64,000 nt of DNA, taken from the NCBI RefSeq assembly GCF_000648615.1, contig NZ_JFZC01000040.1, positions 1-64,000 of the forward strand, in the 5' to 3' direction. The notes beneath the pieces are model-generated. The model saw only the letters and a program-made list of their open reading frames with translations, was not told the origin of the DNA and ran no database searches. How positions within the stretch are numbered: position 1 is the first letter of the stretch; each line of letters begins with the position of its first letter. The position numbers and the translations under genes are program-made. Below, one piece after another: positions 38,255 through 47,588 of this stretch. This DNA is from Sporolactobacillus terrae DSM 11697 (GTDB lineage: Bacteria; Bacillota; Bacilli; Bacillales; Sporolactobacillaceae).

Positions 38255-38350
38255 CGAACAGATCAGCGCAGGAAAGTCCGTGTCCGAGGAGACTTCCGGA
38301 TCGCCCGCGGCAAGCGAGCAGCTGTTCAAAGCATAGCGTTGATGAATGAA
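38255..38350 (+). repeat. Dispersed intergenic repeat, copy R5
   Basis: Contains CCGAGGAGACTTCCGGATCG followed by the exact 15-base core CCCGCGGCAAGCGAG (38304-38318) and GCGTTGATG. This half resembles copy R4 more than R2 and R3. It lies between rplT and the GNAT gene; no gene is seen in 38202-38429. Confidence 0.7.
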
Positions 38351-38429
38351 AGCTGTATGAATTCTAACTCAGAAGGGATCGCCGCATTAAGAATCTAGAA
38401 ATTTATAGTGCTGGAGTACGGGGGTCGAA

Positions 38430-39587
38430 ATGGACACAATTGAAATCAGGCAAGCAGAAAACGGTGAGGAATGGAATGCTGCGCTCAGCCTGTGGAGCGA
38501 CGTTTTTCAGAAGGACTGCGCATTCTTTAAAGACAGAATTGAATGGGATCCAAACACGAATTGGCGCCATACATGGATTGCCAAAGTGAACGGGCATTTG
38601 GCTGCCGCTGTTCATCTTTTCCAATTCTTTCTTAACTATGATGGGGTTGCACTGAAATGCGGCGGGATTGGCAATGTTGCTGCACGGCCTGAATATCGCG
38701 GCAGACATCTTGTGCGAAACTTGTTGAATCAACAATCGAAATGGATGATCGAACATGACTTCGATCTGTCGATGCTCTATACAGGAATTCCTGCTTTTTA
38801 TGAAAAAGAAGATTGGCATGTGCTGCGTGTGAAAGAACACGTGCTTGAAGTTACGCACATACCGGAAGAGTCTAAGGGAAACGCGCTTTATCTTATTCGC
38901 GCATTGCAGGAACAGGATCGCAACGACATCGCGATGCTTTATGACAGGTTTAATCAATCCTTAGTCGGTCCGACGATTCGATCAGCGGCTTACTGGAACG
39001 GGCAGTTCAAGTGGCTGAACAATCGAGCAGGTGGCGGTTTCGCTGCTTTTTGTAATCAGCAATTGGTTGCCTATCTCAGATGGGAAGCATTCGATCACGA
39101 AAGCGTCGGTCTGCAGGAATGCTGTTATCTGCCAGGACATGAAGCAGCTCTACCTGCATTAGTGCACCGTGTGATAGAAGCTTGGCCTCGAGGAAAAATG
39201 ATGAGTGTACAAATGCCGGAATCTCATGCGCTGCGGCAATGGTTTGAACGATGGGGCGCGCATCGCCAAGACAATACAAGGACGATGTGGAAAGTCATAC
39301 GGCTTCCTAAGCTTTGCCGGAAACTGGAGCCGATTTTTTCGAAGCACCTGACGGGTGGGGAACGTCTTTTGTTAAGCGTCGGTTCTGAAACGATTCTTTT
39401 TTATCGTGAAAAGGGGCAAGTGACTGCGGCAATGCCGAGCGACTCGATCACTTTTCAAACGTTCATTGAACGCGATGAAACGGATTTCATTCATGATCTT
39501 CTGCTTGGAATGGATGAGAAAAAGCAGCCTTATGCTTCTCTCTTTCAAAAGAATGCGTTTGTTTGCTGGAAAACGGATCGTTTTTAA
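38430..39587 (+). CDS. GNAT-family acetyltransferase, Eis-like two-part protein
   Basis: A 385-residue protein. The first 150 residues form a GNAT domain with the acetyl-CoA loop region GGIGNVAARPEYRGRHLVRNLL (quoted in part). The following half resembles the second GNAT-like and SCP2-like regions of Eis-type enzymes. The substrate is unknown. GGGGG lies about 7 bases before the ATG. The gene stands alone between two terminators. Confidence 0.75.
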   Translation: MDTIEIRQAENGEEWNAALSLWSDVFQKDCAFFKDRIEWDPNTNWRHTWIAKVNGHLAAAVHLFQFFLNYDGVALKCGGIGNVAARPEYRGRHLVRNLLNQQSKWMIEHDFDLSMLYTGIPAFYEKEDWHVLRVKEHVLEVTHIPEESKGNALYLIRALQEQDRNDIAMLYDRFNQSLVGPTIRSAAYWNGQFKWLNNRAGGGFAAFCNQQLVAYLRWEAFDHESVGLQECCYLPGHEAALPALVHRVIEAWPRGKMMSVQMPESHALRQWFERWGAHRQDNTRTMWKVIRLPKLCRKLEPIFSKHLTGGERLLLSVGSETILFYREKGQVTAAMPSDSITFQTFIERDETDFIHDLLLGMDEKKQPYASLFQKNAFVCWKTDRF

Positions 39588-39609
39588 ATGCATTTTGCGC
39601 GGAAACAAA

Positions 39610-39640
39610 AACAATCGGAAGCCTAAGCTCCCGATTGTTG
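39610..39640. terminator. Bidirectional terminator between GNAT gene and sspI
   Basis: AACAATCGG (39610-39618) pairs with CCGATTGTT (39631-39639); convergent genes flank it. Confidence 0.8.
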
Positions 39641-39652
39641 CCTTGCGGCTTG

Positions 39653-39856
39653 TTAGACACCTTGTTCTAGACGCGCCAGCATTTGATCGCGAAACGAAGA
39701 ATCGGCCTTGTTCCAAATGACTTCAAAGAGAACACCGAGGCCGGGAAGCATCTTTTCTTGACCGTTTTGAATGGCATCAACCACGGTATCTTGCAGTTGC
39801 TGCTTATTATTGCCCGATAGATTATGCAGCACAGCACGGCGAATGTCTAAATCCAT
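39653..39856 (-). CDS. sspI: Small acid-soluble spore protein I
   Basis: A 67-residue protein highly similar to B. subtilis SspI: it begins [17 protein letters not shown] and has the near-identical block [15 protein letters not shown]. SspI is made in the forespore late in sporulation; it is a minor SASP with no known enzymatic role. Start at 39856 follows AAGGAG by 10 bases; another ATG at 39865 is only one base from that site. It is divergent from ysgA, the same sspI-ysgA-pheS neighbourhood as B. subtilis. Confidence 0.95.
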   Translation of the reverse strand: MDLDIRRAVLHNLSGNNKQQLQDTVVDAIQNGQEKMLPGLGVLFEVIWNKADSSFRDQMLARLEQGV

Positions 39857-40013
39857 GAATGACATGCTCCTTTCTAGCAATGAAATGAGTTGAACTATGG
39901 TATAGTATGGGTAGCGAAAGCGCAATTATGCGAAAAAATTGGGTATAAGTACAGATTGAATAGACAAAGCAGCGAGCATGCCGCGTGTTTACTGCTTAGA
40001 AGGAGTTCTCATT

Positions 40014-40781
40014 GTGCGTCGAATGGTGTCTTTGCAAAACGAAAAAGTTAAGTTATGGAAAAAATTAAAAACGCGAAAATGGCGCGAACGGGAGCAAATG
40101 TATTTGATTGAAGGACCGCATCTTGCACAGGAAGCGGTTTTTTCTGCCAAGGAACATGTGCACTCGATTCTGATTGATGAAGCTTTTCATCTTCCAGCTG
40201 ATTGGCCGCTTGATTCTATTGAAGTCTTTCAGGTGACCCACAAAATTTTTACCGAGTTATCACAAACGGAAACCCCACAAGGCATTATTGCTGTTTGTGA
40301 TATGAAAAGCTCATCGCTTGCTCTTAAACCGGGACGTTTTTTACTCGTTGACGGGGTACAAGACCCAGGAAATCTAGGGACGCTGATCCGAACTGCGGAC
40401 GCTTTCGGACTGGACGCGATCTATCTCGGGGATGGGTGTGTTGACGGCTACAATGCGAAGACGCTGCGTTCCGCGCAAGGGTCGCACTTCCATCTTCCGG
40501 TGATCCATAAGAACTTGTTTACGCTGGCTGACGAAATGAAACAGCTGAACATTCCATTATATGGTTCTTCCCTTCAAGGCGATGAGCTGCATCAGGTTAA
40601 GGTGTCCAGTCCTCATTATGGACTCGTTGTCGGCAATGAGGGCAACGGGGCGTCACCGGAACTGTTGGCACAAATGAATCGGCAGGTAAAGATCCCGATG
40701 GCTGGCCGTGCTGAATCGCTGAATGTCGCCGTGGCATCCGGTATTCTGCTTTATTGGCTTGAATCAGCAAGGCTTGCATAA
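40014..40781 (+). CDS. ysgA: TrmH/SpoU-family RNA 2'-O-methyltransferase, YsgA-like
   Basis: SAM-dependent 2'-O-ribose methyltransferase acting on rRNA or tRNA; the target nucleotide is not predictable here. The 255 residues show an N-terminal substrate-binding region (residues 1-95) and the knotted SPOUT core: PGNLGTLIRTADAFG, GNEGNGASPE and IPMAGRAESLNVAVA. GTG 40014 follows AAGGAG by 8 bases; the extension to 39978 has no ribosome site. It lies upstream of pheS, as in B. subtilis. Confidence 0.9.
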   Translation: MRRMVSLQNEKVKLWKKLKTRKWREREQMYLIEGPHLAQEAVFSAKEHVHSILIDEAFHLPADWPLDSIEVFQVTHKIFTELSQTETPQGIIAVCDMKSSSLALKPGRFLLVDGVQDPGNLGTLIRTADAFGLDAIYLGDGCVDGYNAKTLRSAQGSHFHLPVIHKNLFTLADEMKQLNIPLYGSSLQGDELHQVKVSSPHYGLVVGNEGNGASPELLAQMNRQVKIPMAGRAESLNVAVASGILLYWLESARLA

Positions 40782-40802
40782 GCGACTTGAATTGCCTATA
40801 CT
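40774..40802 (+). promoter_or_regulatory. Sigma-A promoter of pheST
   Basis: TTGCAT (40774-40779), 17 bases, TATACT (40797-40802). The -35 overlaps the last codons of ysgA. Confidence 0.8.
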
Positions 40803-40809
40803 AGGAGTA

Positions 40810-41115
40810 CACGCATAAGTGAAAGATCGGATTCATGTTTCATGAGATGAACCGATATGAATGGAAAAACGATGATGGAGAGCAGTACTTCGATATTTAC
40901 CATTCAGGGAGAGCAGGCCGTCGACTGGAAGCCTGCTTATGGGTCGGATCGAATGAATTCACTCTTGAGTTGCCGTTTGAACACCGGTAGACATGCCGGT
41001 CTAGAATGCGCCGGCACGCGCCGTTAAACGTTTTAAGTGGACAGTCGATCAGAGACTGTCAACGAGGGTGGTACCGCGACGCTTCGTCCCTTTTCAGGGG
41101 CGGAGCTTTTTTGCT
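40810..41115 (+). promoter_or_regulatory. Phe-specific T-box riboswitch
   Basis: Senses uncharged tRNA-Phe. The antiterminator T-box core GGGTGGTACCGCG is at 41066-41078. A terminator stem of 10 bp (41081-41090 with 41097-41106) ends in a T-run. The stem I specifier region reads GCAGTAC followed by TTC (40889-40891), the Phe codon, which agrees with the downstream pheST genes. The leader fills the 365-base gap 40782-41146. Confidence 0.95.
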
Positions 41116-41146
41116 TTCCGAAAAAAGTGCAAAGGGATGAAGACAG

Positions 41147-42184
41147 ATGTTAAAAGAGAAATTGCTTGAGCTGCGTCAGCAGGCACTGAGCACCATTGAC
41201 TCAGCGGATGAGTTGAAGGCACTTCAAGAAGCGCATGTCCGTTTTCTCGGCAAAAAAGGACCGATTACGGAAATTTTGAAAGGCATGGGTAAGCTTTCCA
41301 AGGAAGAACGGCCGGATGTCGGCAAGCTTGCCAACGAGGTTCGTCAATTGATCGCTGCGAGAATTGAAGAAAAGAAGACCGATTTAGAAGCCAGACTGCT
41401 TGACCTGAAACTCGAATCGGAGAAACTTGATGTCACGCTGCCGGGAAGAAAAACCGTACCGGGGAGCCATCATTTGCTCGCATCAATCATTCGTGAAGTG
41501 GAGGATTTGTTTATCGGTTTAGGCTTCTCGATTGAAGAAGGACCTGAAGTCGAGCAAGACTACTACAATTTCGAAGCGCTGAATTTGCCGAAGGATCATC
41601 CGGCTCGCGATATGCAGGATTCCTTCTATATTACGGATGACATTCTGATGCGTACCCATACGTCACCGGTGCAGGCACGTACGCTTGAGAAGCATAAAGG
41701 AGTTGGCCCGGTGAAAATTATTTGTCCGGGCAAGGTATACCGCCGCGATAATGACGATGCGACGCACTCCCATCAGTTTATGCAAATCGAAGGACTCTAT
41801 GTGGATCACAAGGTTCGCTTAAGCGATCTAAAAGGAATTCTGACGGTATTCGCCAAGCATATGTTCGGGGCAGATCGTGAAATCCGTCTGCGTCCAAGCT
41901 TCTTTCCATTCACCGAACCATCGGTGGAAATGGATATCTCCTGTTTCAGGTGCGGCGGTCATGGCTGCAACGTCTGCAAGGGAACCGGCTGGATTGAAAT
42001 TCTCGGTGCCGGAATGGTACACCCGAATGTCCTTCGGATGTCTGGGTTTGACCCGAGCGAGTATACCGGTTTTGCATTTGGCATGGGACCGGAACGGATT
42101 GCGATGCTGAAGTACGGGATTGAAGACATTCGCCATTTCTACACCGACGATATTCGTTTCTTAAAACAATTTTATCGGGCTTAA
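41147..42184 (+). CDS. pheS: Phenylalanyl-tRNA synthetase alpha subunit
   Basis: Catalytic subunit charging tRNA-Phe. The 345 residues comprise an N-terminal coiled coil (to about 85) and the class II core: motif 2 region [16 protein letters not shown] and motif 3 [14 protein letters not shown], with the Phe-binding region [12 protein letters not shown]-like segment near 245. GGGATGA precedes the ATG. pheT follows after 16 bases. Confidence 0.97.
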   Translation: MLKEKLLELRQQALSTIDSADELKALQEAHVRFLGKKGPITEILKGMGKLSKEERPDVGKLANEVRQLIAARIEEKKTDLEARLLDLKLESEKLDVTLPGRKTVPGSHHLLASIIREVEDLFIGLGFSIEEGPEVEQDYYNFEALNLPKDHPARDMQDSFYITDDILMRTHTSPVQARTLEKHKGVGPVKIICPGKVYRRDNDDATHSHQFMQIEGLYVDHKVRLSDLKGILTVFAKHMFGADREIRLRPSFFPFTEPSVEMDISCFRCGGHGCNVCKGTGWIEILGAGMVHPNVLRMSGFDPSEYTGFAFGMGPERIAMLKYGIEDIRHFYTDDIRFLKQFYRA

Positions 42185-42200
42185 GGAGGAAAATTAAACC

Positions 42201-44618
42201 ATGCTGGTTTCTTATAATTGGCTTCAGGACTACGTTGACTTAGACGGTATTACACCGGAAGATTTAGCAAATAAAATTACCAACGCCGGAATTGAGGTGG
42301 AACATCTCAATTATCCCGGCGAAGGATTAAAAGGAATCGTTGTCGGCAAAGTTGAGTCATGCACGCAGCATCCGGAAGCAGAAAAGCTGCATCTATGCCA
42401 AGTGAACCTTGGCAGTGAGACGGTGCAAATTGTGTGTGGTGCGCCAAATGTTGCTGCCGGTCAAAAAGTACCGGTTGCAACGGTCGGTGCAAGAATCGCC
42501 GGCAATGTTAAAATCAAACGGGCTAAATTGCGCGGTGAAGTGTCGAACGGAATGATCTGTTCGCTAGATGAACTGGGCTTTGATCATAATTATGTACCAA
42601 AGGAATACGCAGACGGGATCTACGTCTTTGATGACGAAGTGCCAGTCGGGGCGGATGCGCTTCCTTTCTTAAATTTGGATGATGCACTTCTGGAATTGGA
42701 TATTTTAGTGAACAGTGCGCATTGTATGAATATGATCGGTGTTGCCTATGAAGTCAGCGCGATTCTTGACCGTCCACTTCACTTAGCCAAACCGCATGTT
42801 GAAGAGTCGGATCAAGAGGCAAGTGAGAAGATTCAGGTCATGATTGCCGACCCGAAAAAAGTTCCTTATTACGGTGCACGTCTGCTGACCGGAATTAATG
42901 TGAAGCCTTCCCCGCGCTGGATGCAGCTTCGATTGATCGCGGCCGGCGTTCGGCCAATTAACAATGTTGTGGATAGTTCAAACTATGTCATGCTGGAATA
43001 CGGGCAGCCGCTCCACACGTTTGATTATGATCAATTCGGATCGGAACGCGTACTGGTTCGTGCAGCGGGAGAGAATGAAGAAATCACGACCCTGGATGGA
43101 CAACGACGCAAGCTGACAAACGAGGATCTTCTGATCACTAACGGCAAGCAAGGTGTAGCAGTCGCCGGTGTGATGGGCGGCGAAAATACGGAAGTTTCTG
43201 CAGCAACGAAAAATGTTTTGCTTGAGGCAGCCGTTTTCGATTCGATTTCCATTCGCCGGACGGCTGCCAGACTGCAGCTGCGCTCCGATGCCAGCAGCCG
43301 TTATGAAAAAGGAATTGATCGCAATCGCGTTGTTTCCGCAGCGGATCGTGCAGCGGAATTGCTGACTCAGTTTGCTGATGCGACCGTTCTGCGCGGGATT
43401 GTCGATGCCGGCGAACGAACGGTTCCAGATTGCATGATTACGATGCCGTGGCAAAAGATTAATCAAGTGCTTGGTGCCCAACTGACGCTTGAAGAGATCA
43501 CCGGTACGCTGAAACGGTTGCATTTTTCTGTTGAAACCGAGGGCGATACCATGCATGTATCCGTCCCGGCTCGACGTTTTGATGTAACCATTCCAGAAGA
43601 TCTCGTTGAAGAAGTCGGCCGTGTTTTCGGTTATAACCACATTAAGGCGACACTGCCTGAAGGCACATCGGCACATGCGGCCCTTACTCCGTATCAGAAG
43701 GCACGTCGCAGGGTCGAGGCGCTGATGGAAGGAACAGGGCTCAGTCAGGTATACACCTATTCGTTAACGACAAAGGAAAGCGTAGCATCTTATGCAGTTC
43801 GCAATCAAGAGGCAGCGCCAACGCAAGTCATTTGGCCGATGAGCGAAGAGCATGCGGCTTTGCGTCAGAGCATGATCCCGCAACTGATAAATGTGGTGCA
43901 CTACCATCTCAATCGGCAAATGCCCAATGTAAAGTTTTATGAAATTGGAAAGGTATTTTTGCCTGTTGCCGGCGCAGCACGACCTGCGGAGGAAGAACAT
44001 CTGGCGGGAATAATTACCGGCAAACGCAGTGAGCGGACCTGGGAAGGCGAAGCAAACGATGTTGATTTCTTCTCGGTAAAGGGAATTGTTGAAACACTGT
44101 TTGATGCACTTGGTGTGAGCAGCCAGATTTCTTATCAACCAGCGAAGCGTTCGGGCATGCATCCTGGACAAACTGCTGATATTCTTAGAAATGGAGAGGT
44201 TATCGGTTATGTCGGCGCCCTTCATCCAAAAGTTGAGAAGGATAACGATCTGAATAAAACGTTTGTTTTTGAAGTTGCCCTTGACGCGTTGATCCGTCAT
44301 GGTGAACTGGGCATCACCTATCAGGGGCTGCCGCGTTTTCCATCGACAACGCGCGATATTGCACTCGTTGTGAAGCGGGCAACAGCAGCGTCCGATCTTG
44401 ACCGTGTCATTCGCAAAAATGGCGCGCCGCTGCTTCATTCGCTCCGTCTCTTCGATGTCTATGAAGGTTCCCATGTCGCAGACGACGAGAAATCACTTGC
44501 ATTCTCGCTTGTCTACCAAGACCCGGAACGCACGTTGACCGATGATGAAGTAAACGCAGTGCATGAAAAGATTATCAAAGCCTGCGCTGATGAATTTGGA
44601 GCAGAACTGCGCGGATAA
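42201..44618 (+). CDS. pheT: Phenylalanyl-tRNA synthetase beta subunit
   Basis: Structural and editing subunit of PheRS. The 805 residues hold the EMAP-like tRNA-binding domain (about 40-150), B3/B4 editing domain (about 210-400), B5 domain and the C-terminal anticodon-binding FDX domain (PRFPSTTRDIAL near 712). TAAGGAGGA precedes the ATG. The gene ends at a terminator. In B. subtilis rnhC and zapA come next, but both are missing here. Confidence 0.97.
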   Translation: MLVSYNWLQDYVDLDGITPEDLANKITNAGIEVEHLNYPGEGLKGIVVGKVESCTQHPEAEKLHLCQVNLGSETVQIVCGAPNVAAGQKVPVATVGARIAGNVKIKRAKLRGEVSNGMICSLDELGFDHNYVPKEYADGIYVFDDEVPVGADALPFLNLDDALLELDILVNSAHCMNMIGVAYEVSAILDRPLHLAKPHVEESDQEASEKIQVMIADPKKVPYYGARLLTGINVKPSPRWMQLRLIAAGVRPINNVVDSSNYVMLEYGQPLHTFDYDQFGSERVLVRAAGENEEITTLDGQRRKLTNEDLLITNGKQGVAVAGVMGGENTEVSAATKNVLLEAAVFDSISIRRTAARLQLRSDASSRYEKGIDRNRVVSAADRAAELLTQFADATVLRGIVDAGERTVPDCMITMPWQKINQVLGAQLTLEEITGTLKRLHFSVETEGDTMHVSVPARRFDVTIPEDLVEEVGRVFGYNHIKATLPEGTSAHAALTPYQKARRRVEALMEGTGLSQVYTYSLTTKESVASYAVRNQEAAPTQVIWPMSEEHAALRQSMIPQLINVVHYHLNRQMPNVKFYEIGKVFLPVAGAARPAEEEHLAGIITGKRSERTWEGEANDVDFFSVKGIVETLFDALGVSSQISYQPAKRSGMHPGQTADILRNGEVIGYVGALHPKVEKDNDLNKTFVFEVALDALIRHGELGITYQGLPRFPSTTRDIALVVKRATAASDLDRVIRKNGAPLLHSLRLFDVYEGSHVADDEKSLAFSLVYQDPERTLTDDEVNAVHEKIIKACADEFGAELRG

Positions 44619-44631
44619 ATCAGAATGACGA

Positions 44632-44668
44632 AAAGATCAGTGCGAGCGAATCGCATTGGTCTTTTTTT
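44632..44668 (+). terminator. Terminator of pheST
   Basis: A 14-bp stem with two G-U pairs (44632-44645 with 44651-44664), followed by T-rich sequence. Confidence 0.85.
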
Positions 44669-44689
44669 GCAGGCAAAGAAAACTTATGA

Positions 44690-44985
44690 TATTGCCCCAT
44701 CTACAAACCCATAGCCCCATGGCTTGGTTAAGAATCAAAGCGGAGGAGCTCGGGCGCCCGCGGCAAGCGAGCAATCGGAGCGACGATTCAGCACCGAAAA
44801 GACAGGAGACCATCATACATGTATGAAGGAACTTTTCTAAAGGAACTTTCGCTAAGTGCGCATACGTCCTGTATGCAACGCGAAAGTCATCACATCCTGT
44901 GAAAGTACGTCCTGTATGCAACGCGAAAGCCACCGCATCCTGCGGAAGTAAGGATCAAGCACAACTTGGTTTTTCAAACAACTTG
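44690..44985 (+). repeat. Dispersed intergenic repeat, copy R3 (longest)
   Basis: Contains GAATCAAAGCGGAGGAGCTC, the exact core CCCGCGGCAAGCGAG (44757-44771), CGATTCAGCACCGAAAAGACA and a CATCATACATG tail like R1/R2. It then continues into CGCTAAGTGCG (shared with R1), a 43-base tandem duplication, and GCATCCTGCGGAAGTAAG (shared with R4 near 50646). It fills the 505-base gap 44619-45123, where B. subtilis has rnhC and zapA; no gene is present. Confidence 0.85.
44863..44948 (+). repeat. Two tandem 43-base units inside R3
   Basis: Units 44863-44905 and 44906-44948 both start TACGTCCTGTATGCAACGCG and differ at only a few positions near their ends (TCATCACATCCTGTGA against CCACCGCATCCTGCGG). Confidence 0.9.
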
Positions 44986-45037
44986 TTAATTTCCAGTCTC
45001 TCTATCTAAGTGAGAGGAGTTCATACATGGAAGTTGT

Positions 45038-45066
45038 TTTTCAATCGCTTGCGTTTCTGATATGAT
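45038..45066 (+). promoter_or_regulatory. Candidate promoter of cvpA-polX
   Basis: TTTTCA (45038-45043), 17 bases, TATGAT (45061-45066). Moderate match. Confidence 0.45.
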
Positions 45067-45123
45067 AAAGACAAAAAGCGGCTTTAATCGCTAAGTTTTA
45101 AGAATGATTGTGAACAGCTCGAA

Positions 45124-45708
45124 ATGATGCAAAAAAAGAAAGTTGGGATAGATCTTATGCTTCTCACGCTCATTTTAATTATTCTGCTCGCCTCAGGACT
45201 TTTTAATGGTTTTCGGCGCGGTTTAATTTTGCAGCTCGTGCATTTGGCGAGTTTTATCATCGCCTATATTGTCGCATTTATGTACTTTAAACCATTGGCA
45301 GGCACATTGAAATTTTGGATTCCATTTCCAACCTCTGCTTCAGAAAGCGGAATGTTTCAATTTCTCGGGACGATGGACCTGCAGACCGCTTATTATCGCG
45401 CGATCGCATTTGTGATCTTATTTATTGCAACCAAAATAATCTTGAATATTCTCGGCTCGACGCTTAACTTTTTGGCTGAATTGCCAATCTTGCGCTCAGT
45501 CAATCACTTAGGCGGAGCGGTTCTTGGTTTCGCAGAGATTTATTTAATCTTATTCTTTTTACTTTACGCGGGCTCATTAACGCCTGTCAGCGAGATTCAA
45601 TCAGCCATTGATAAATCCTCGCTCGCTCAGTCGATGATCACCCACACGCCGTACTTTTCCAACCTGCTGAAAGAAATATGGGTTGCTTTTGCCGGATTAA
45701 TCGGCTGA
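45124..45708 (+). CDS. yshB: CvpA-family membrane protein (YshB)
   Basis: A small integral membrane protein of the CvpA family (named for colicin V production in E. coli); molecular role unresolved. Four hydrophobic segments lie at about residues 10-30, 34-52, 93-113 and 120-146, with the N-terminal signature GLFNGFRRGLILQLVHL. The start is uncertain: ATG 45124 or 45127 lacks a clear ribosome site, and ATG 45157 would match the B. subtilis N terminus better. It precedes polX as in B. subtilis. Confidence 0.85.
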   Translation: MMQKKKVGIDLMLLTLILIILLASGLFNGFRRGLILQLVHLASFIIAYIVAFMYFKPLAGTLKFWIPFPTSASESGMFQFLGTMDLQTAYYRAIAFVILFIATKIILNILGSTLNFLAELPILRSVNHLGGAVLGFAEIYLILFFLLYAGSLTPVSEIQSAIDKSSLAQSMITHTPYFSNLLKEIWVAFAGLIG

Positions 45709-45796
45709 CGATAATGGAGCACATGCGGTTTTTAACCTAACTGACAGTGTTTCTAGCTAGATGCATGCGAATAATAAGCACTCAAAGGTGACAATT

Positions 45797-47530
45797 GTGG
45801 ATAAAAAACAAATCATCAAACACTTAGATACGATTGCATTATATTTGGAAATTAAGGGCGAGAATACGTTCAAAGTTGCCGCTTATCATCGTGCCGGACT
45901 TGCACTTGAGAATGATCCACGGTCGATGGATCAAATTGAGGACGTCAGCAAGCTGAAGGGTATCGGCAAATCAACAGCAATGGTCATTGATGAACTGATG
46001 AGCAGCGGCAGATCATCAGTGTTGCAGGCATTCGAAAAAGAGATTCCGAGCGGGCTGCTTGATCTGCTGCGGTTGCCCGGGCTTGGCGGGAAAAAGATCG
46101 GCAGATTGTATCGAGAACTGGGTGTAGTCGATCAAAACACCTTGAGAGCCGCCTGTGAACAAGAGAAGGTGCGTGCACTGTCCGGTTTCGGAGCGAAAAG
46201 TGAGGAACGCATCCTTCAAGCTTTAAATGAACAAAAGCGTCCGGCACAGCTTGCGCTCCCTTACATGCTTGACTTGTCAGAACAATTGGCACAGATTCTC
46301 CAATCCATCGAGGCTATCGCTCGCTTTTCAAAGGCAGGGAGCTTGAGACGCACGAAGGAGAAGATGAAGGATTTGGATTTCGTCATTGAAACCGATGAAC
46401 CTGAATTCGTCTCAGAACAATTGTTAAAAGAATTGCCGATACACGAAGTGGTCGGCAAAGGCGAAGCGAAGATGACCGTCATTTTAGATGATCCGAATCA
46501 TGTATCGGTCGATTTTCGCTATGCAACGAAGCAAACGTATGCATCGATGCTGCTTCATTTTACCGGGTCAAAGGAACACAATGTTCTGCTTCGTCGTCTC
46601 GCCAAGGAGCGCAATGAAAAAATCAGCGAATATGGGATTGAATGTGAGGACGGTTCAGTACGTACATTCACAACGGAGTCTGCGATTTATCGCGACTTTG
46701 GCTGCAGCTTCATTCCGCCGCAAGCTCGCGAGGGTAAAGATGAATTGGAGTGGGCGAAGAAAGGTCCGCTGCCTCTGATTCACTTGTCTGATATTAAAGG
46801 GGATCTGCATATGCACTCGACCTGGAGTGATGGGGCACATACGATCGCTGAAATGGCTGAAGCGATGCGAGCGAAAGGGTATACTTATGCCTGCTTGACC
46901 GATCATTCGCATTCCCTGCGTGTTGCTCATGGATTAAGCAGTGAGCGGTTGTTGCGCCAGCGCGAAGAAATTGAGAAAATCAATGCGCGCTTTGATGATT
47001 TCACACTCTATGCGGGTGTTGAAATGGATATCTTGCCGGACGGATCCTTGGATTATCCGGATGATGTGCTGGCCCAGCTTGATTTCGTTATTGCTTCGAT
47101 TCATTCTTCCTTTTCACAGAGTCAGAGCCAAATCATGAAACGGCTGGAGAACGCCTGCCGCAACCCCTATGTCCGTCTGATTGCCCACCCGACCGGCCGA
47201 TTACTTGGTAAACGACGCGGGTATGCTGTTGATGTGGAGCGGTTAATTGAACGCGCAAAAGAGACGGGAACAGCGCTTGAATTAAATGCCAGCCGATTCC
47301 GGCTGGACTTATCCGCAAAATGGCTGGGCAAGGTTCAGGATGCAGGTGTAAAAATTGCCATTGATACGGACAGTCATTCGATGGAAATGATGAATGACAT
47401 GGCGCTTGGCGTTGAAACAGCAATCCGAGCGGGAATTCGACCGCAAACGGTGCTGAACACTTGGAGCGAAGCACAGTTAAAGACCTTTTTACATCAGCAA
47501 AAATCCGGTATAACGGTCACAACGGAATAA
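45797..47530 (+). CDS. polX: DNA polymerase/3'-5' exonuclease PolX
   Basis: Family X polymerase for gap repair with a PHP exonuclease. The 577 residues contain helix-hairpin-helix motifs (GIGKSTAMVIDEL and GLGGKKIGRL), the nucleotidyltransferase core with the Asp pair in EKMKDLDFVIET and DFRYATK, and the C-terminal PHP domain (DLHMHSTWSDG, TDHSHS). GTG 45797 follows AAAGGTG by 6 bases and gives an N terminus aligning with B. subtilis PolX; the ATG at 45761 does not. Confidence 0.93.
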   Translation: MDKKQIIKHLDTIALYLEIKGENTFKVAAYHRAGLALENDPRSMDQIEDVSKLKGIGKSTAMVIDELMSSGRSSVLQAFEKEIPSGLLDLLRLPGLGGKKIGRLYRELGVVDQNTLRAACEQEKVRALSGFGAKSEERILQALNEQKRPAQLALPYMLDLSEQLAQILQSIEAIARFSKAGSLRRTKEKMKDLDFVIETDEPEFVSEQLLKELPIHEVVGKGEAKMTVILDDPNHVSVDFRYATKQTYASMLLHFTGSKEHNVLLRRLAKERNEKISEYGIECEDGSVRTFTTESAIYRDFGCSFIPPQAREGKDELEWAKKGPLPLIHLSDIKGDLHMHSTWSDGAHTIAEMAEAMRAKGYTYACLTDHSHSLRVAHGLSSERLLRQREEIEKINARFDDFTLYAGVEMDILPDGSLDYPDDVLAQLDFVIASIHSSFSQSQSQIMKRLENACRNPYVRLIAHPTGRLLGKRRGYAVDVERLIERAKETGTALELNASRFRLDLSAKWLGKVQDAGVKIAIDTDSHSMEMMNDMALGVETAIRAGIRPQTVLNTWSEAQLKTFLHQQKSGITVTTE

Positions 47531-47588
47531 ACGAATTTTGCACGAGAATCGATAAAGAAACAACCTCAAGTTGAGGGAGATGTCATGA

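Noticed and set aside
42978-44474. Two long minus-strand ORFs inside pheT
   Set aside because: Antisense shadows of a well conserved gene with no ribosome site or known domain.
44860-44950. CRISPR-like repeat
   Set aside because: Only two directly adjacent units without unique spacers and no cas genes; it is a tandem duplication in an intergenic repeat.
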